Below are positions 17,171 through 26,242 of a stretch of 64,000 nt of DNA, piece by piece (position 1 is the stretch's first letter; each line of letters begins with the position of its first letter). The stretch covers positions 62,001 through 126,000 of the forward strand of contig CAZSHS010000001.1 in the NCBI GenBank assembly GCA_964606665.1, written 5' to 3'. The stretch is from Aved-18 sp964606665 (GTDB taxonomy: Bacteria > Cyanobacteriota > Vampirovibrionia > Obscuribacterales > Obscuribacteraceae). The notes under the pieces are model-generated. The model ran no database searches. It was not told the origin of the DNA and saw nothing but the letters and a program-made list of their open reading frames with translations. The position numbers and the translations under genes were made by a program.

Positions 17171-18164
17171 GGCTTACTCGACTTTCCCTTACTTTTGGAA
17201 TGATTCTGTGTCCCAGCACAAATGGAGCCAAAAATTTCACGTCGTCTGGCTGGACGAAATCTCTACCGTCAATGAAAGCATTGGCTTGCGCAGCCCGCAT
17301 CAAAAGCTGACTTCCGCGTGGACTGACGCCAAGCACCACAGCTGGATGACTGCGAGTGGCAGCTACAATTGAAACAATATAATTTTTAATTGACGGTTCA
17401 ACAAAAACTTCTTTGACAGCCTGTCTTGCTTCAAGCACCTGCTTTTCGGTAAGCACCGCTTTTGCTTCGAAAGAACCATCTTTTAATGTTTTGTCCAGAA
17501 TTTCAATTTCTTGATGGAGCTTGGGATAACCAAGCGACAGAGCAATCATAAAGCGATCAAGTTGCGCTTCTGGCAGAGGGAAAGTGCCGTGATACTCAAT
17601 TGGGTTTTCTGTGGCAATGACAAAAAACAAATCGGGCAGTTTGCGAGTGGTACCATCTGTGGTGACCTGCATTTCCTCCATAGCTTCAAGCAACGCCGAC
17701 TGCGTTCTTGGTGTGGCTCGGTTAATCTCGTCTGCAAGCAGGATATTAGTAAAAATAGGACCTGGTCTAAATGTGAACGTGCTTTCTTTGGAGTCGAAAA
17801 TGCTTACACCTGAAACATCAGACGGCAACAAGTCGGGCGTACACTGGATACGAGTAAACTTGGAATCTATTGATGTAGCAAGCGATTTAGCCAGGAGCGT
17901 CTTGCCTACGCCCGGAACATCTTCCACCAGAACGTGACCACCTGCAAGCAAACATAAAACAGTCAATCGCGCGGCTTGAGTTTGTCCAACCAGCACACCG
18001 TTTATGTTGTTGAGCAGTGCTTGAGCGCGCTGGCTCTGGTAAGCCGGACTCATAATGGTTTTTTGTGACATCATGGTCGAGCCATGTCCGTCTAAATTTG
18101 TTTGTGACGTCTGTCCTTGTGCAATTTTGAGCGTATCGCCCTGGTCGCCGTTTTCTTCTGGCAC
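17121..18164 (-). CDS. MoxR-family AAA+ ATPase
   Basis: 347 residues. Walker A is EDVPGVGKTLLAKSLA, Walker B is LLADEINRATPRTQSALLEA, and the sensor-1 ATENPIEYHGTFPLPEAQLD block follows; all are hallmarks of MoxR ATPases. The first ~35 residues are polar and non-conserved, so translation may begin later, but the annotated ATG has AGGAG-like sequence upstream. As a chaperone-like ATPase it is expected to act with the DUF58 and transglutaminase proteins encoded downstream. Confidence 0.93.
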   Translation of the reverse strand: MPEENGDQGDTLKIAQGQTSQTNLDGHGSTMMSQKTIMSPAYQSQRAQALLNNINGVLVGQTQAARLTVLCLLAGGHVLVEDVPGVGKTLLAKSLATSIDSKFTRIQCTPDLLPSDVSGVSIFDSKESTFTFRPGPIFTNILLADEINRATPRTQSALLEAMEEMQVTTDGTTRKLPDLFFVIATENPIEYHGTFPLPEAQLDRFMIALSLGYPKLHQEIEILDKTLKDGSFEAKAVLTEKQVLEARQAVKEVFVEPSIKNYIVSIVAATRSHPAVVLGVSPRGSQLLMRAAQANAFIDGRDFVQPDDVKFLAPFVLGHRIIPKVRESRVSHAELIERILEEIPVPV

Positions 18165-18249
18165 GCTTAGTTCTCCTAACCTGCTAGAAATTTACCCTTG
18201 AAGGAGTATGTTAAACTGACAATTTATTATTGGATATAAGGTTGTCAAA

Positions 18250-19194
18250 ATGGCGCGCGACCCACTAACGTTCCAACAGACTATTCATGCCCTCAACGAT
18301 TTTTGGGACAAGCAAGGCTGCTTGATTTTGCAGGCATACGACCTGGAAAAGGGCGCCTCCACTATGAATCCCGGTACATTCTTGCGTGTATTAGGTCCTG
18401 AACCCTGGAAAATGGCAGTGACCGACCCTTGTAGACGTCCTACCGATGGTCGCTATGGCGACAATCCAAACAGATTACAGCATTACTTTCAGTATCAGGT
18501 GATTCTTAAGCCCTCGCCAGATGATGTTCAAGAGGTCTATCTGGAGAGCCTGCGCGTACTGGGCATTAATCCAGAAGAGCACGATGTTCGCTTTGTCGAA
18601 GACAACTGGGAATCTCCCACTCTGGGCGCCTGGGGTGTTGGTTGGGAGGTCTGGCTTGATGGGCTGGAAATCACTCAGTTCACTTATTTTCAACAAGCCG
18701 GTGGGCTTGATGTGAAGCCAGTCGCAGCCGAAATTACTTATGGTTTAGAGCGATTGTCGATGTATTTACAGAATGTGGACAGTGTATACAACCTAAAATG
18801 GAACGAGAACGTCCTTTATGGCGAGCTCTTCCATAATAATGAAGTGGAGCAGTCCAAATACAATTTCGAATATAGCAACGCCGAGGTTCTACCTGGTTTA
18901 TTCGAAACGCACGAAGGCGAAGCGGATAGATTACTTGGCGAAAAACTGGTGATGCCAGCTTACGAGCAAATTTTGAAATGCTCGCATACATTCAATCTTA
19001 TGGATGCGCGAGGTATTCTTGGTCGCGATGAGCGCATGGCGACTATTTTGAGAATTAGACGTTTGGCTGAGAAAGCGGCTCGTGCCTATTTAGAGCAAAG
19101 AATCGAAATGGGTTTTCCGCTTATTAAAGATGAAAGTGCCCGCAAAGCTCTTGAAAAAGAGTACAAAGACAAGTTTTTGACCGCCAAGGCATAG
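18250..19194 (+). CDS. glyQ: glycyl-tRNA synthetase alpha subunit
   Basis: 314 residues. Alpha subunit of the tetrameric bacterial GlyRS that charges tRNA-Gly. The protein opens with the family-typical LTFQQTIHALNDFW, and has TMNPGTFLRVLGPEPW, VTDPCRRPTDGRYGDNPNR and WGVGWEVWLDGLEITQFTYF class II motifs. Length is slightly above the usual ~290-300. The beta subunit gene glyS, often adjacent, is absent here. TATAAG at 18235-18240 ends 9 nt before ATG, so the leader may be very short; AAGG at 18239-18242 could still act as a weak ribosome site. Confidence 0.96.
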   Translation: MARDPLTFQQTIHALNDFWDKQGCLILQAYDLEKGASTMNPGTFLRVLGPEPWKMAVTDPCRRPTDGRYGDNPNRLQHYFQYQVILKPSPDDVQEVYLESLRVLGINPEEHDVRFVEDNWESPTLGAWGVGWEVWLDGLEITQFTYFQQAGGLDVKPVAAEITYGLERLSMYLQNVDSVYNLKWNENVLYGELFHNNEVEQSKYNFEYSNAEVLPGLFETHEGEADRLLGEKLVMPAYEQILKCSHTFNLMDARGILGRDERMATILRIRRLAEKAARAYLEQRIEMGFPLIKDESARKALEKEYKDKFLTAKA

Positions 19195-19318
19195 CGATCG
19201 CATATATGCCTGCTAATTTCTAGCGAATTAAGCTTCCAGTGCTGACTTTGTTCGTTTATTATCACTGTTTTTGGGTATAGTGGTGGTAAGTCTTGTTTGG
19301 TAACTATTTAGTATTTTG

Positions 19319-21061
19319 ATGGCCGTTAAAAATAGCATTTCAAAAAAACTTATATATTCTCTTTTGGCACTTAGTTTCTTTGCCGCAAGCTCTACTGTGG
19401 GTTCAGTTTTAGAGGCTTCAGCAATGTCAGGCTCTATTGGTGGATCGCTTCGACATCAGTTGTTTAAAGCCAAGAAGAAATCTGCCGGACAAAAGCAGAC
19501 CAGAAATTCAAAGCATAATATTGCGCAAGTTGGTCACGCTAAGAAAAAGGCAAAAGGTAAAGAGAAAGCGCTTCTGGCAAAAGGTTCTAAAAAAGGCAAG
19601 CGTGGCAAGAAAGAAAAAGCCGCTCCAGTTGTGGTTGCACACGCACCAGCGCTTGAGTCTCTTTCTGATTCGCTCAGCACAGCTACTTTGAAATCTGGTC
19701 TGGTACACAAAATGTATCGGGGCAAATTACATGTAAATGTAGTCGAAGTCGATTTGAAAAATAAAGATCTCGCTGTTCGTCCATATCTTGCCTCAGACTA
19801 TTTCAATAAATTGAAAACCACAGAAGAGCACGCTAAAGAAAGCGGCGCTCTGGTTGCTGTAAATGCAAACTACTTCAAAAAAGACGGCACGCCACTTGGC
19901 ACACTTCTTATGGATGGCGAATGGATCGCAGGGTCTATTTTTAATCGTGTGGCCATGGGCATTACAGAGTCTCGCGATGTCAAATTCGATCGAGTAGATG
20001 TGCATGGAATTCTGAATACTTCCAATCCGGATGTCCCATCGCTGTGGGTAAACACTGTTAATCAACCGCGTAGATCTGGTGCTCATCTTATTTTATATAC
20101 TCAAAGATGGGGCAGTCATGTAAAAATTCCATACGATGGTTGTCTGGTTGCAGTCAGTAATACTGGCGAAATAATAGGAACAGACGCTCGTAACTTGTAC
20201 ATTCCATCTGGCGGCTTTGTTCTTTGTGATAAAAAAGATAGCAAACTAGCCAAGCTAAAACGCTCTGACCATGTGTTTTTGAGCTGGAAAACAAATCCTT
20301 CTAACTGGTCTGATGTGATTCAGTCTGTAAGTGGCGGACCGACTCTTATTCGTGACGGAAAAGTTCTTGTGGATGTGCAAGATGAAAAATTCGGCAAGAG
20401 TTTTTCATCTGCTAAAATTTCGCGTCGCACCGCCTGTGGTGTGACTGCTGACAAGAAAATGATAATTATCACGGTCGAAGGACAGCATAATATCTATAGT
20501 CTGGCTAAGCTTATGCTTAAACTCGGTTGTGTTGACGCCATGAATTTAGATGGTGGTGGCAGTACTTCCATGGTAGTGATGGGTAAAACTGTAACCCAAA
20601 ATAGAAGCTCGCAAAGACGTGTAGCAGCAAGTCTTGTGGTTATGAACTCAGATGCTGCGCAAGCGTTGGTGAAAACCCCTACTCGCAATTACGTACCAAA
20701 ACAAGAAATCGTAGACTTCCAGGGTGAAGAGCCGGTATTGTCGATGGAGCCATTCAAGGCGCGTTCTGTTTTTCTAACCGAAAATGATGTCACGCGCGAC
20801 CTTACTTGCGCATCTGAAAATTTCAGCCAAGACGTTGTATCAATGGAAATGGGTCTAAAAACAAATACGCCTGAAACCGAACTCTTGGCGGGACTTTCGC
20901 AGAATCTAATCACTATAAACAATGATCAAGAGCAAAAAAATGCTAATCTTTTACGGTTAAAGCTGAAGCCATCGAAGCATTCGAAGAAAATGCTGAAATT
21001 GCATCAAAAGGTTGAAAGTAAGTTTCTTTTACCTTTTAGATTCGGCAGACCTAAGAGTTAG
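19319..21061 (+). CDS. exported phosphodiester glycosidase family protein
   Basis: 580 residues. N-terminal signal peptide (KKLIYSLLALSFFAASS, cleavage near residue 35). A very basic Lys-rich linker (~45-105) follows, then a NAGPA/DUF2233 domain (~120-445) with the signature MNLDGGGSTSMVV. This family removes sugar phosphodiester caps; the bacterial substrate is uncertain. The last ~130 residues have no recognised domain. ATG 19319 is preferred over the adjacent TTG 19316; no good ribosome site is visible. First gene of a tight + strand run with the ROK kinase. Confidence 0.85.
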   Translation: MAVKNSISKKLIYSLLALSFFAASSTVGSVLEASAMSGSIGGSLRHQLFKAKKKSAGQKQTRNSKHNIAQVGHAKKKAKGKEKALLAKGSKKGKRGKKEKAAPVVVAHAPALESLSDSLSTATLKSGLVHKMYRGKLHVNVVEVDLKNKDLAVRPYLASDYFNKLKTTEEHAKESGALVAVNANYFKKDGTPLGTLLMDGEWIAGSIFNRVAMGITESRDVKFDRVDVHGILNTSNPDVPSLWVNTVNQPRRSGAHLILYTQRWGSHVKIPYDGCLVAVSNTGEIIGTDARNLYIPSGGFVLCDKKDSKLAKLKRSDHVFLSWKTNPSNWSDVIQSVSGGPTLIRDGKVLVDVQDEKFGKSFSSAKISRRTACGVTADKKMIIITVEGQHNIYSLAKLMLKLGCVDAMNLDGGGSTSMVVMGKTVTQNRSSQRRVAASLVVMNSDAAQALVKTPTRNYVPKQEIVDFQGEEPVLSMEPFKARSVFLTENDVTRDLTCASENFSQDVVSMEMGLKTNTPETELLAGLSQNLITINNDQEQKNANLLRLKLKPSKHSKKMLKLHQKVESKFLLPFRFGRPKS

Positions 21062-21075
21062 TCGGAGATTTCTCA

Positions 21076-22095
21076 ATGACCAAAAAATATGCAGTCGGAG
21101 TCGACTTTGGCGGCACCAAGGTACTTTCGGCTGTAGTTAATATTGAAACTGGTGAAATCCTTGCCTCTGAAAAGAAAAAAAGAAAACAAGCCAAAGAGCA
21201 AGACGAAGTTGTAAGTAAGATTTGCAATACCATAGACGAAGCTTTGCAAGAAGCCAATGTGCCTATTAGCGAAATTCTGGGCATAGGCATTGGTGCTGCT
21301 GGTATGACAGATAGAGAAAATGGTGTACTGCTTAAAGCGGCAAACATTGGCTCTGTTAATGTCAAATTAGCCGAGCCATTAAGTCAAAAATATGGCGTAC
21401 CGGTCCAATTGGGTAATGACGTCGAAGTTGCGACCCTGGCGGAAAAAAGTTTTGGCGCTGGAGCTAATTGCGATAATTTCTTGTGCGTATTCGTTGGCAC
21501 TGGAGTCGGCTCGGGCGTGGTAGTCAACGGCTCAATACTGCGCGGACATACTGGTGTAGCGGGAGAGATTGGGCATACAACTTTGTTTCCCGATGGCAGA
21601 TTGTGCGGATGCGGTGGACATGGTTGTCTTGAAGCTTATGCTTCGCGCACTGCAATTGCTAAGGCAATCGTGGCAAGAATTCAACGCGGTGAAGAATCAG
21701 TGCTTGCCAGTCAAATAGACGAATCTAAAGGCATAATACGCTCCAAGGCTATTTTTCAGGCCCTTGCGGCAGGAGATAAATTGGCAGAAGACGCGGTGAA
21801 ACAAGGGGCTGAGTATCTGGGCATTGGACTTACTTCGTCCTTGACTTTGCTCAACCCGGAAAAACTTATTTTGGGTGGTGGCTTAATTGAGTCTGTACCT
21901 CATTATTTTGAAACCGCTCGCAATGAGATTTTCAAGCGCATTTTGCCTATAACCGGCTCGAAGCTGATTATAGAAAAGTCGGTATTAGGTGATTATGCTG
22001 GTGTTGTTGGTAGTGCACTTTTGATCGTGGAACAATACGCACTTCATCCTGAAAAATTTGCATCGCACGAAATCGAGGCTGTAAGTACGCTTTAG
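21076..22095 (+). CDS. ROK family sugar kinase (glucokinase-like)
   Basis: 339 residues. ATP-binding VGVDFGGTKVLSAVV at the N-terminus, catalytic GNDVEVATLAE, VGTGVGSGVVVNG, and the ROK zinc motif HTTLFPDGRLCGCGGHGCLEAYAS (given here by its ends, HTTLFPDG and CGCGGHGCLE). No N-terminal DNA-binding domain, so it is a kinase and not a ROK repressor. Glucose or another hexose is the likely substrate. It starts 14 nt after the glycosidase stop. Confidence 0.9.
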   Translation: MTKKYAVGVDFGGTKVLSAVVNIETGEILASEKKKRKQAKEQDEVVSKICNTIDEALQEANVPISEILGIGIGAAGMTDRENGVLLKAANIGSVNVKLAEPLSQKYGVPVQLGNDVEVATLAEKSFGAGANCDNFLCVFVGTGVGSGVVVNGSILRGHTGVAGEIGHTTLFPDGRLCGCGGHGCLEAYASRTAIAKAIVARIQRGEESVLASQIDESKGIIRSKAIFQALAAGDKLAEDAVKQGAEYLGIGLTSSLTLLNPEKLILGGGLIESVPHYFETARNEIFKRILPITGSKLIIEKSVLGDYAGVVGSALLIVEQYALHPEKFASHEIEAVSTL

Positions 22096-22117
22096 CTGCG
22101 ATGGGCTGTTAATCGCA

Positions 22118-23125
22118 ATGAAAAGTAATTATTTCAAATTTAAACTTTTATTGATCCTGGCAGCAGTAGCATTACTGGCGGTGCCGGGGATGCTTATCGT
22201 CAATATGATAAGTATGCCTGGCAAATCATATAATGGCAAATTCGAAGAACTCAAAGGGCACGAAGTCGAGATAGAGAGCCAGTTGAAAGAACACGTTGAA
22301 AAGCTGGGTGGTAAATTCGGTATTCGCAATAATCCAATATCATTGCAAATGAGCTTGAATTACATCACAGACAGGCTCAAGTCTTATGGATATGTTGTAA
22401 AAGAACAGAAATACAATGTTGATACTATGCAGTTGCGAAATATCGAAGCTGAAAAAAGAGGCACAAAAAAGCCTGATGAAATCATCATTCTTGGTGCTCA
22501 TTATGACTCGATTTATTCAAGTCCAGGCTCGGATGATAATGGTTCTGGTGTAGCAAGTGTTCTGGAAATGGCAAGATTATTTTCAGAGCAAAGCTGTAAA
22601 CGAACAATTAGATTTGTTTTCTTTGCAAGTGAAGAACCGCCCTATTTTAGAAGCCATTCGATGGGCAGTTATCACTATGCAACTAGATGCAAGCAACGCA
22701 AGGAAAATTTGAACGCGGTGCTCATTTTTGAAACTCTTGGCTATTATACAGATGATCAAAATTCGCAGCGCTATCCTTTGGCATATTTGCCAGGTTATCC
22801 GGACAAAGGCAATTTTATTGGATTCGTTTCGAACCTAAATTCACAAAAGCTCTTGAAAAAATGCGTAAGCGCCTTTCGCAGTAGCACCGATTTTCCCTCG
22901 CAAGGTATTTCCGCACCTGAGTGGATAACCGGGATTGACTGGTCAGATCAAATGTATTTTTGGAAGAATAATTTTCAGGCTATTATGATTACCGATACAG
23001 CTTTATATAGAAATCCTTACTATCATACAGGTGCTGACACACCAGAGAAGTTGAATTATCCATGTTTTGCGCGTGTTGTAGGCGGTATGGAAACAGTGGT
23101 AGCCGCACTGGCTAATTATGACTGA
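22118..23125 (+). CDS. membrane-anchored M28 family peptidase
   Basis: 335 residues. Uncleaved anchor or signal peptide (LLLILAAVALLAVPGMLIV). Co-catalytic zinc ligands are visible: GAHYDS (His), GSDDNGSG (Asp), FASEEPP (Glu pair) and YHTGADTPEKL (last His). This is the aminopeptidase-type M28 fold, acting outside the inner membrane. It lies 22 nt after the ROK kinase and overlaps the SGNH hydrolase gene by 8 nt. Confidence 0.88.
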   Translation: MKSNYFKFKLLLILAAVALLAVPGMLIVNMISMPGKSYNGKFEELKGHEVEIESQLKEHVEKLGGKFGIRNNPISLQMSLNYITDRLKSYGYVVKEQKYNVDTMQLRNIEAEKRGTKKPDEIIILGAHYDSIYSSPGSDDNGSGVASVLEMARLFSEQSCKRTIRFVFFASEEPPYFRSHSMGSYHYATRCKQRKENLNAVLIFETLGYYTDDQNSQRYPLAYLPGYPDKGNFIGFVSNLNSQKLLKKCVSAFRSSTDFPSQGISAPEWITGIDWSDQMYFWKNNFQAIMITDTALYRNPYYHTGADTPEKLNYPCFARVVGGMETVVAALANYD

Positions 23126-23867
23126 TTCCCCTTTCTTTGAACATTATGTCCCAATCGGCGATTCGATGACAATCGATTTCTATGCCGCTAGTGATGCGCA
23201 CTCTAAAGGGCATACACACTTAAATCAAGTGGGCTCGGCATCATTGTTTTTTGCCAACAATAAAGAAGTCTTTCCGGAATTCAACGGTAAAGACCTGGTT
23301 TCGCTATATCCAGGAATCAAATTTGCAGATTTGTCTTTTGATGGTGCCACTATTAAAAGTTTGCTAGACCATGAATTTCAATCCAAACTGGCTCACTATG
23401 AGCACAGTAAGAATTTAATTACTCTTACAGTTGGTGGCAATGACATGCTTGAAGCATTGCATGCATTTGAAACCAAGCGCATAAAAGCGCTTGAAGAGAG
23501 TCTTTTGAAAATTGAAAAGAATTTCGAAAAGCTACTTTCGTCTTTCAAGAAAATTTGTCCACAAAGCAAAATTATTGTAACTACGCTCTACGACCCGACT
23601 GACGACACTGGCATTATGCCTTGTGCAAGAGAGTTGTATGCAGAGTTCGATTGCAAATTCTTGACCAGATTCAATCAATTTGTGCGCGATTCGGCTATCG
23701 ATCACGATTTTATTGTGGCTGATGTGTACAGTCACTTTATGGGTCATGGTTCAATGTGCGGAAATGAAGATAATTTCTGGTATTGGAAAACACATCCAAT
23801 CGAGCCTGGACTAACCGGGGCTAGCGAAATCAGAAGAGTCTGGCTTGATGTTCTTCGGACTCTTTGA
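23118..23867 (+). CDS. SGNH/GDSL-type hydrolase
   Basis: 249 residues. Block I is PIGDSMTIDFY (nucleophile Ser in GDSM), block III is TVGGNDMLEA, and the terminal block HPIEPGLTGASEI supplies His; these make up an SGNH esterase/acylhydrolase. No signal peptide. Translation is coupled to the M28 peptidase by an 8-nt overlap. Substrate cannot be read from the sequence. Confidence 0.85.
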   Translation: MTDSPFFEHYVPIGDSMTIDFYAASDAHSKGHTHLNQVGSASLFFANNKEVFPEFNGKDLVSLYPGIKFADLSFDGATIKSLLDHEFQSKLAHYEHSKNLITLTVGGNDMLEALHAFETKRIKALEESLLKIEKNFEKLLSSFKKICPQSKIIVTTLYDPTDDTGIMPCARELYAEFDCKFLTRFNQFVRDSAIDHDFIVADVYSHFMGHGSMCGNEDNFWYWKTHPIEPGLTGASEIRRVWLDVLRTL

Positions 23868-24026
23868 TGATTTTAAGTAGTTGGAGTCTTTAGCAGTTTT
23901 GGCAATGGAGTCTAAATCGCGCTTTATTTTTTCAGCCAGGTCCGCACGTCCATGCATGGCGTAAAACTGAGCCAACCACTCTAGTTCTTTAATAGATTGA
24001 ATATGAGTCGATTCGTTTCCAGACAT
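23811..24026 (-). CDS. small helical protein, unrecognised
   Basis: 71 residues on the opposite strand, overlapping the last 57 nt of the SGNH hydrolase. AGAGGG sits 7 nt before the ATG, which supports it as real. The N-terminal half (KELEWLAQFYAMHGRADLAEKIKRDL) looks like one TPR-type helical pair; the tail is Ser/Lys-rich. Confidence 0.5.
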   Translation of the reverse strand: MSGNESTHIQSIKELEWLAQFYAMHGRADLAEKIKRDLDSIAKTAKDSNYLKSSKSPKNIKPDSSDFASPG

Positions 24027-24202
24027 TGTTTAAGCCCTCTGCACTTTTTTCGTAGCACGGCTTGCATCATCTCAAGTCGATTAAATTGCTTGAATGGCCG
24101 AATTTGTGGGATTTTATACTTGATGTCAAAATATTGATTTGTGGCCTAAATGTCCCATAGGCAAAATAAAATTGCTCCCTGCCTTAGTTCCAATTACTGT
24201 GC

Positions 24203-24260
24203 ATCCCAAAAGATAAAGGGGAAAGCCTTTTTGCGAATTAACCTCTTTTATTTTTGGGAT
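24203..24260. repeat. long inverted repeat in the dehydrogenase upstream region
   Basis: ATCCCAAAA-G-ATAAA (24203-24217) pairs with TTTAT-TTTTGGGAT (24247-24260): 14 bp with one bulged G and a 29-nt loop. It lies immediately upstream of the -35 box. The 318-nt gap 24027-24344 otherwise holds only the promoter and operator listed next. Confidence 0.55.
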
Positions 24261-24262
24261 AG

Positions 24263-24292
24263 TTGAATAAAGTAGACCGGTCGGTCTATTAT
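24263..24292 (+). promoter_or_regulatory. promoter with TetR-type operator
   Basis: TTGAAT (24263-24268), 18-nt spacer, TATTAT (24287-24292). Inside the spacer and into the -10 lies the perfect inverted repeat TAGACCG-GT-CGGTCTA (24273-24288). This has the form TAGACC-N4-GGTCTA bound by NemR-like TetR-family repressors of electrophile-responsive reductases (established for NemR, inferred here). No TetR gene is in the window. Confidence 0.65.
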
Positions 24293-24344
24293 TGAGGAGT
24301 AAAGGCAAGCGCTGCGGAAAAATTCTTATAGAAGGAAGATAACA

Positions 24345-25124
24345 ATGAAAGTTTTAGAAGAACAATCACAACAAGTATCAAACAAAAGATTAGCTGGAAA
24401 AGTAGCATTGGTCACAGGCGGCTCGCGTGGTATTGGCACTGCAATCGCTAAACGTCTAGCTGAAGAAGGAGCGACCGTCGCTTTCACTTATTCCAAAAAC
24501 AAAAATTCAGCCGAAAAAGTTTTAAAAGAGATCAATCAAGATGAATCAAAGGCATATGCATACAAAGCCGATGTAGCCTCGGACAAAGAAGTCAATCTAC
24601 TTATAGATCAAATTAAAAGAGATCACGGCAAATTAGACATTTTAGTTAACAACGCCGGTGTCTGGGAAGGCGGCCCCCTACAAGAAGTGGACGTAGAGCA
24701 GTTCGACCGCATCTTTGACGTAAACGTAAGAGGAGTTATTGCCACCACTAAAGCAGCACTAAGCGTATTGCAAGACGGCGGACGAATCATCAATATTTCG
24801 TCTGTAGCAGCGACTTTCGCCACGCCTGGCATGAGCATTTATTCGGCAAGTAAAGCCGCTCTTGATTCGCTCACAAAAATCTGGGCGCAAGAATTGGGTG
24901 CAAGACAAATTACAGTCAATGGTGTCGCTCCTGGCACCACTGCTACAGATATGTATAACCAGGCTTTATCTGAAGAAGCAAAAGCTGCATTCAATGAAAA
25001 GACAGCTCTAAAGCGCGTTGGCGAACCAGAAGACATCGCTTCGGTGGTTGCTTTTCTAGCCTCCAAAGATGGTGGCTGGATTACAGGCAAGACAATTGCT
25101 GCAGATGGCGGAATCAATATCTAA
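24345..25124 (+). CDS. short-chain dehydrogenase/reductase
   Basis: 259 residues, classical SDR. Cofactor motif LVTGGSRGIGTAIAKRL (TGxxxGIG), structural NNAG in LVNNAGVWEG, catalytic Ser in NISSVAA and the YSASK Tyr/Lys pair, and a C-terminal GGWITGKTIAADGGINI. Closest in pattern to FabG-like 3-oxoacyl reductases and stress-induced SDRs. Strong AAGGAAG site 6 nt before ATG. Single-gene unit between the TetR-type operator and a strong terminator, so an inducible detoxification enzyme is more likely than the housekeeping FabG. Confidence 0.9.
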   Translation: MKVLEEQSQQVSNKRLAGKVALVTGGSRGIGTAIAKRLAEEGATVAFTYSKNKNSAEKVLKEINQDESKAYAYKADVASDKEVNLLIDQIKRDHGKLDILVNNAGVWEGGPLQEVDVEQFDRIFDVNVRGVIATTKAALSVLQDGGRIINISSVAATFATPGMSIYSASKAALDSLTKIWAQELGARQITVNGVAPGTTATDMYNQALSEEAKAAFNEKTALKRVGEPEDIASVVAFLASKDGGWITGKTIAADGGINI

Positions 25125-25160
25125 GTAACAAAAATAATTTTTTTTCTGACCTAACCACAG

Positions 25161-25188
25161 GAGGGGCGACTCAACCGTCCCTCTTTTT
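25161..25188 (+). terminator. rho-independent terminator after the dehydrogenase
   Basis: GAGGGGCG (25161-25168) pairs with CGTCCCTC (25176-25183; one G-T) across a 7-nt loop and is followed by TTTTT. Confidence 0.85.
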
Positions 25189-25199
25189 GTATTACTGCA

Positions 25200-26156
25200 C
25201 TAATCGAAATTGGAGATTACTTCATTCAGAAAGGATCTGAAAAACTTTTTGTCGTCCTCGGATATCGATCTAAAAGTATCGTCCAGACACGATTGTGCCA
25301 GTTGAGGCAAAACTTCTATTAGCTCAAGACCGCCTTTAGTAAGATAGTTTCGCGAGCATCTTTTATCCGTCTCGTCTTGTTTGCGCGTTATAAAACCGCG
25401 CTCTTCCATGCGCTCTAACACACCTGTGAGCGAGCCTCCGATTTGTTCCAGAAATTCACCGACTTCGCTTGTAAGAAGTCCGTCGTTTTGCCAGAGTCGG
25501 CACAAAACTATCCAGTGACTGGTCGTGACGTTATAAGGCTCAAATTTAATTGTACAATCGCGCGTCATGAGCAACGAAAGCAATTTCATTCTGTACCCAA
25601 GCGAATATGGTGGCAAAATGTGAGCGTACTTTTCTGGAATCAAAGATGAGCGCTCTGGCAATTCGCCTTTATGTTCGGGACGCAGATTGAAAATGGCGCG
25701 AGTTACCAGAGTGGAGAAGCGCTCCTGGTCTTGTTTGTTTACACCAGTGAACGCTTTTTGCCAGATGCTCTCGACCTTCTCTGGCAGAATATCTAGAAAA
25801 TGCACACCTTCGTCGGTGAGCCATACGCGCCAGATTCGCCGGTCATTTTTGTCACGCTTGCGTTTGATTAATTTGCGCTTTTCCATGCGGTCTAAAACGC
25901 CTGTTAATGTTCCGCCGACTTGTTGGACCTGTTTGGCAATATACGTGACGGGCAGTCCATCTTGTCGCCAGAGACAACTTAAAATTACCCAGTGATTGCG
26001 TGTTAGTCCAAGGGGCAAAAGAATTTCATTCAAATTTGTCGTAAGCAAAGCGGTGGCGCGCTTATTTAAATAGCCTTGCGATTGGCGTGTGAAAAAATGC
26101 GGATAGGTTTTGATGATTTCGCGTTTGCGCTCGTCACTAATTTGGGTTTTTGACAT
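25200..26156 (-). CDS. regulator with two tandem MarR domains
   Basis: 318 residues from ATG 26156; GTG 26162 is also possible. Two MarR-type winged helices in one chain: residues ~40-145 (NHWVILSCLWRQDGLPV, LTGVLDRMEKRKLIKRKRD) and ~195-310 (SHWIVLCRLWQNDGLLT, LTGVLERMEERGFITRKQD). MarR proteins are normally ~150-residue homodimers, so this chain is a pre-fused dimer. The halves are clearly similar but diverged. Divergently transcribed from the RND efflux operon, whose promoter has a 21-bp imperfect palindrome; repression of efflux is the simplest reading. Confidence 0.88.
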   Translation of the reverse strand: MSKTQISDERKREIIKTYPHFFTRQSQGYLNKRATALLTTNLNEILLPLGLTRNHWVILSCLWRQDGLPVTYIAKQVQQVGGTLTGVLDRMEKRKLIKRKRDKNDRRIWRVWLTDEGVHFLDILPEKVESIWQKAFTGVNKQDQERFSTLVTRAIFNLRPEHKGELPERSSLIPEKYAHILPPYSLGYRMKLLSLLMTRDCTIKFEPYNVTTSHWIVLCRLWQNDGLLTSEVGEFLEQIGGSLTGVLERMEERGFITRKQDETDKRCSRNYLTKGGLELIEVLPQLAQSCLDDTFRSISEDDKKFFRSFLNEVISNFD

Positions 26157-26242
26157 GATCACGATTCTATCACAAGCTCTCTCGTCAAGTGGCCAGAAAA
26201 AGTCTGCAAATGCTTGTTCTACTTAGCTTTATAAAATGCGGC

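Noticed and set aside
24126..24308. 60-codon minus-strand frame in the dehydrogenase promoter
   Set aside because: It overlaps the hairpin, operator and -10, and lacks a ribosome site.
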